Assembly: GCA_031285575.1 (NCBI GenBank)
Contig: JAITVX010000137.1
Span: 1-8,802 of the forward strand
DNA from: Bacteroidales bacterium
Lineage (GTDB): Bacteria; Bacteroidota; Bacteroidia; Bacteroidales; VadinHA17
Direction: 5' to 3'
Length of the DNA stretch: 8,802 bases
Numbering within the stretch: position 1 is the stretch's first letter; the number at the start of each line of letters is the position of its first letter. Of this stretch, positions 6,327 to 8,802 are shown piece by piece. The position numbers and the translations under genes are program-made. The notes below the pieces were generated by a model, which was given only the letters and a program-made list of their open reading frames with translations, did not search any database and was not told the origin of the DNA.

Positions 6327-7430
6327 TCAGTATGTCAGTTCAGGAGGAGTATAGTTTATGGGTACGGCAACTTCGGTGGTAACGTATCCGGCAAATATGC
6401 CTGTGCCGTTTTGTATATTTGAAAATACGCTCACAATATCGCTGGTAAGTATGGAGCCAGAGTTAATGTCTTGCTTGGTTGCCGAACGCCTGTGTTTGTC
6501 GTACTCGCTGCTCGGTGAGGTTATGCGCATCATATACTGTTCGGCAATTCCGCCTTTAAGAATCAAATCTCCATCGCTGTCGGGCGTTGCTGTTACCGAC
6601 GTGGATATACCGTTATATGTTCTGTTTATACTGCCGGGTGCAAGGTAAAAAACGTACATCGAAAACGAGAATGGGAGCGCAAGCGATAATACCTGCCGCT
6701 GTATGCGTATAAAACCGCGCTCGTAGAGAATATTGCTTTCCTTTAAATCGACATCGCCGGTATTGTCGCCCACAGCATTAACCTGATCGAGATACGGACA
6801 GCTTGAATGGAGGTCGCCGAAAGCGCCAGGCCTCGTAATGTATCCATTGCTGTATTTTACGTATCCGGTTATCCATGCTGCCGGAACTTCGCCGGGAAGC
6901 ACAATATCGCTTATGTCGGCGGCAATATATTTAAGCCCGTTGTTGGCGTGATATTCAACATATCGCCCCTGTTCGTCATAATAGTAACGGGTGCCGACAT
7001 CTTCCTTTTCCCTTATCGAATAGCTTACACCGGCAGGCTGCGGAATGGACGTTGTGGCTGTAAGCTCGGGCTCGCCGTTAACCATTACGCTGAGGCGATA
7101 GCTTTTCCCCACCGAAGGATATACGTCTGAACACAGAACGCCGTTTACGGTTGTTCCGCTTACAATCAATACGCCGTCTTCTTCTACTTGAACAAGCGCT
7201 CCGTCGATATATTCAATGAGTGACGACGCCCATGTCTCAGCCCTTAGAGCAACATTCGCCTCTGCATTGGCAGGCCTGTTCCACGACACGGTAACTTTAA
7301 TAACAGAATCGGGGCAGATAAGCGATTCAACAACTATCTTGCGTTTATACTCGTCTGTGTCGAAGTTGTAAACGCCTTCGCACCCGAACAGCGCCAGAGC
7401 GATAACCGATAATAATAAAAATCTGTTCAT
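6327..7430 (-). CDS. DUF4249-family outer-membrane lipoprotein
   Basis: The 367-residue product begins with a lipoprotein signal (MNRFLLLSVIALALFGC, lipid-modified Cys17). Acidic residues soon follow (EGVYNFDTDE), so surface export is plausible. The opening YKRKIVVESLICPDSVIKVTVSWN (about 28-51) and the closing VFSNIQNGTGIFAGYV (335-350) fit DUF4249 proteins as I know them. The family is all-beta, has no assigned biochemical activity, and is repeatedly found next to TonB-dependent receptors. A role as a substrate-binding or lid-like partner of the receptor is inference. The gene precedes the receptor by 78 bases on the same strand with no terminator between, so they are very likely co-transcribed. 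A -7 box lies at 7492-7499, and a 21-bp repeat array lies just beyond it. Confidence 0.85.
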   Translation of the reverse strand: MNRFLLLSVIALALFGCEGVYNFDTDEYKRKIVVESLICPDSVIKVTVSWNRPANAEANVALRAETWASSLIEYIDGALVQVEEDGVLIVSGTTVNGVLCSDVYPSVGKSYRLSVMVNGEPELTATTSIPQPAGVSYSIREKEDVGTRYYYDEQGRYVEYHANNGLKYIAADISDIVLPGEVPAAWITGYVKYSNGYITRPGAFGDLHSSCPYLDQVNAVGDNTGDVDLKESNILYERGFIRIQRQVLSLALPFSFSMYVFYLAPGSINRTYNGISTSVTATPDSDGDLILKGGIAEQYMMRITSPSSEYDKHRRSATKQDINSGSILTSDIVSVFSNIQNGTGIFAGYVTTEVAVPINYTPPELTY

Positions 7431-7491
7431 TGTAATTTAACTGTAAGTAATATTGAACTCATATGCGCTTTTCCGTGTACAAAGTACGTGC

Positions 7492-7499
7492 CAAAAATA
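7492..7499 (-). promoter_or_regulatory. Predicted -7 box of the DUF4249-receptor operon
   Basis: On the reverse strand TATTTTTG matches TAnnTTTG. The expected -33 position carries no clear TTTG. Transcription would start near 7485, giving a leader of about 55 bases before the lipoprotein start at 7430. A small inverted repeat GTAC-AAA-GTAC (7477-7487) covers the predicted start site and could be an operator. The tandem repeat array begins about 30 bases upstream of the box. Confidence 0.45.
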
Positions 7500-7529
7500 C
7501 GGCAAAAAAGAAATAATCCCGTATTTATC

Positions 7530-7796
7530 GGTCTTCAAAGAGGCGACGCCGGTCTTCCGAAGGTCGAATTCGGTCTTCAGAGAGGCGATGTTGGTCTTCG
7601 GAAGTGCACGTTTGGTCTTCAGAAGTCCTCGCATGGTCTTCGGAAGTGCACGTTTGGTCTTCAGAAGTCCTCGCGTGGTCTTCGGAGGTGCACGTTTGGT
7701 CTTCGGAAGTGCACGCATGGTCTTCGGAGGTGCACGTTTGGTCTTCGGAGGTGCACGTTTGGTCTTCGGAAGTCCTCGCATGGTCTTCCGAAGACC
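7530..7796. repeat. Mosaic 21-bp tandem repeat array (12 units plus a partial 13th)
   Basis: The heptamer GGTCTTC recurs every 21 bases exactly, at 7530, 7551, 7572, 7593, 7614, 7635, 7656, 7677, 7698, 7719, 7740, 7761 and 7782. After it each unit carries one of a few modules: GGAAG, GGAGG or AGAAG, then TGCACG or TCCTCG, then TTT, CAT or CGT. Units 4 and 6 are identical and units 5 and 7 differ only in the last triplet, a 42-bp higher-order period. Unit 9 joins the TGCACG module to a CAT end, and unit 12 joins GGAAG to TCCTCG, as if units had recombined. Units 1-3 are the most diverged. The array ends in the inverted repeat GGTCTTCCGAAGACC (7782-7796), and unit 2 begins with the similar GGTCTTCCGAAG. 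No spacers exist, so it is not a CRISPR array. It lies between divergent promoters. Confidence 0.92.
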
Positions 7797-7851
7797 AGCG
7801 CTGCAGATAAAAAAGCCTGTTTCATGCGTTTGCCCTGCATCTTATTCACAT

Positions 7852-7885
7852 TTTGCCGTTTTTACGAGGTCTTTTCCTATCTTTG
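7852..7885 (+). promoter_or_regulatory. Predicted promoter of the PhoH-family gene
   Basis: TATCTTTG (7878-7885) is an exact -7 match, and TTTG at 7852-7855 is a -33 element 22 bases upstream, close to the usual spacing. Transcription would begin near 7892, about 19 bases before the ATG at 7911. This is the best promoter in the window. Confidence 0.7.
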
Positions 7886-7910
7886 CCCCATTAAAACATA
7901 ATGCCTGCTG

Positions 7911-8802
7911 ATGACAGAAATTTCAGTTTTTCTTGAAGATATCGCCCCTGTTGTGTTCTTCGGCGCCAACAATGCGCAGTTTGAAAAAATACAGGGCTTT
8001 TTTCCAAAGATAAAAATAGTTGCACGGGGCACCGAGCTTAAATGCATTGGCGAGGAAGCGGAGATAACACTGTTTGCCGAAAAATTCAACGAACTTGTTG
8101 AATATTATCGAAAATACAACCGCATCGAACCGGGCGATATTGAAAAGCTGTTCGGCGATGCCGAACACCTGCAAACCGCCTCTGCCGGGCGTTTTGAAAA
8201 CGTTATTGTGTTTGGCGCCAGCGGCAAGCCGGTAAGGGCGCGCACCGTAAACCAGGCGCTGCTTGTAAACGACTACCGCAACAACGACCTCGTAATAGCC
8301 GAAGGCCCGGCCGGAACCGGCAAAACATACACATCCATAGCCCTTGCCGTAAAAGCCCTTAAAGAACGTGAAGTAAAAAAGATAATACTTGCACGTCCGG
8401 CCATCGAAGCTGGGGAGAGGCTCGGCTTTCTTCCGGGCGACATGAAGGATAAGCTCGACCCATACCTTCAACCGCTCTACGACGCCCTGCACGACATGCT
8501 TCCGTATAAAAAGCTCGACACATGGCTCGAAGACGGCTCGGTGCAGATTGCGCCGCTTGCCTTTATGCGCGGACGCACGCTCGAAAACGCCTTTGTAATA
8601 CTCGACGAAGCCCAGAACGCCACAGTAAGCCAGCTCAAAATGTTCCTCACAAGAATGGGAACAGGGTCGAAATTCATACTCACCGGCGACACCACTCAGA
8701 TAGACCTGCCCCGCAAAAGCGACTCGGGACTGCTGCAGGCAATGAAAATACTCGGCGGCATAGAAGGAATATCGATCATACGTTTCGACCAGCGCGACAT
8801 AG
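7911..8802 (+). CDS. PhoH-family P-loop ATPase (incomplete at the window end)
   Basis: The frame starts at ATG 7911 (MTEISVFLEDIAPVVFFGANNAQF) and stays open for 297 codons to the edge. The N-terminal part (about residues 1-105) is the small domain common to PhoH/YbeZ-type proteins, ending near FGASGKPVRARTVNQ. The P-loop domain follows: Walker A GPAGTGKT at 132-139, ARPAIEAGERLGFLPGD around 163-179, Walker B VILDEAQN at 229-236, and the conserved TGDTTQIDLP and SGLLQAM towards the end. The last residues, RFDQRDI, lie just before the usual end of the ATPase core, so only a short C-terminus is missing. Such proteins are cytoplasmic ATPases linked to RNA metabolism, and their exact activity is not settled. 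An upstream ATG at 7901 is out of frame and hits a stop quickly. The gene is divergent from the lipoprotein-receptor operon. Confidence 0.93.
   Translation, partial: MTEISVFLEDIAPVVFFGANNAQFEKIQGFFPKIKIVARGTELKCIGEEAEITLFAEKFNELVEYYRKYNRIEPGDIEKLFGDAEHLQTASAGRFENVIVFGASGKPVRARTVNQALLVNDYRNNDLVIAEGPAGTGKTYTSIALAVKALKEREVKKIILARPAIEAGERLGFLPGDMKDKLDPYLQPLYDALHDMLPYKKLDTWLEDGSVQIAPLAFMRGRTLENAFVILDEAQNATVSQLKMFLTRMGTGSKFILTGDTTQIDLPRKSDSGLLQAMKILGGIEGISIIRFDQRDI

Noticed and set aside
7530..7796. CRISPR array
   Set aside because: The units are 21 bp head to tail with no spacers, the variation is modular within units, and no cas genes are in view.
7923..8492. 189-codon reverse frame opposite the PhoH-family gene
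   Set aside because: The forward frame carries Walker A and B motifs and a good promoter. The reverse frame has no family features.

Overview
The window looks like chromosomal DNA from a member of the Bacteroidetes, most likely order Bacteroidales. Four things point there: a carboxypeptidase-regulatory-domain TonB-dependent receptor next to a DUF4249 lipoprotein, secreted proteins starting with MKK/MKT signal peptides, few recognisable Shine-Dalgarno sites, and several promoter -7 boxes of the Bacteroidetes type (TAnnTTTG).

Layout. Positions 1-306 hold the last codons of an upstream gene and a short signal-peptide gene (70-306) that looks truncated, because a strong terminator lies inside its reading frame. 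A second hairpin with a T-tract lies at 431-459. On the minus strand, 470-2125 encodes a secreted M1-family zinc aminopeptidase with its own promoter near 2167-2196.

Positions about 2259-3960 form a visibly AT-rich stretch. It starts with a well-marked small RNA candidate: a -7 box at 2259-2266, a long rod-like nested structure, and an intrinsic terminator at 2480-2508. Two unrecognised genes follow, one for an exported protein (2561-3256) and one for a membrane-anchored protein (3282-3716), then a possible 21-residue membrane peptide (3723-3788). About 200 bp without a convincing gene come next.

On the minus strand, 7430-6327 (DUF4249 lipoprotein) and 6248-3990 (TonB-dependent receptor) form a likely two-gene operon for an outer-membrane uptake system of unknown substrate. 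Upstream of it, 7530-7796 is a 21-bp tandem repeat array (12 full units plus a partial one) with a mosaic of unit variants. It sits between this operon and the divergent gene for a PhoH-family ATPase (7911 to the window end, incomplete), which has its own good promoter.

Functionally, the receptor and lipoprotein very probably work together at the outer membrane, and the M1 peptidase acts in the periplasm or outside the cell. The AT-rich unit looks like an accessory insert of unknown role. The two most unusual elements are the structured RNA locus and the mosaic minisatellite. I could not confirm either against a database.
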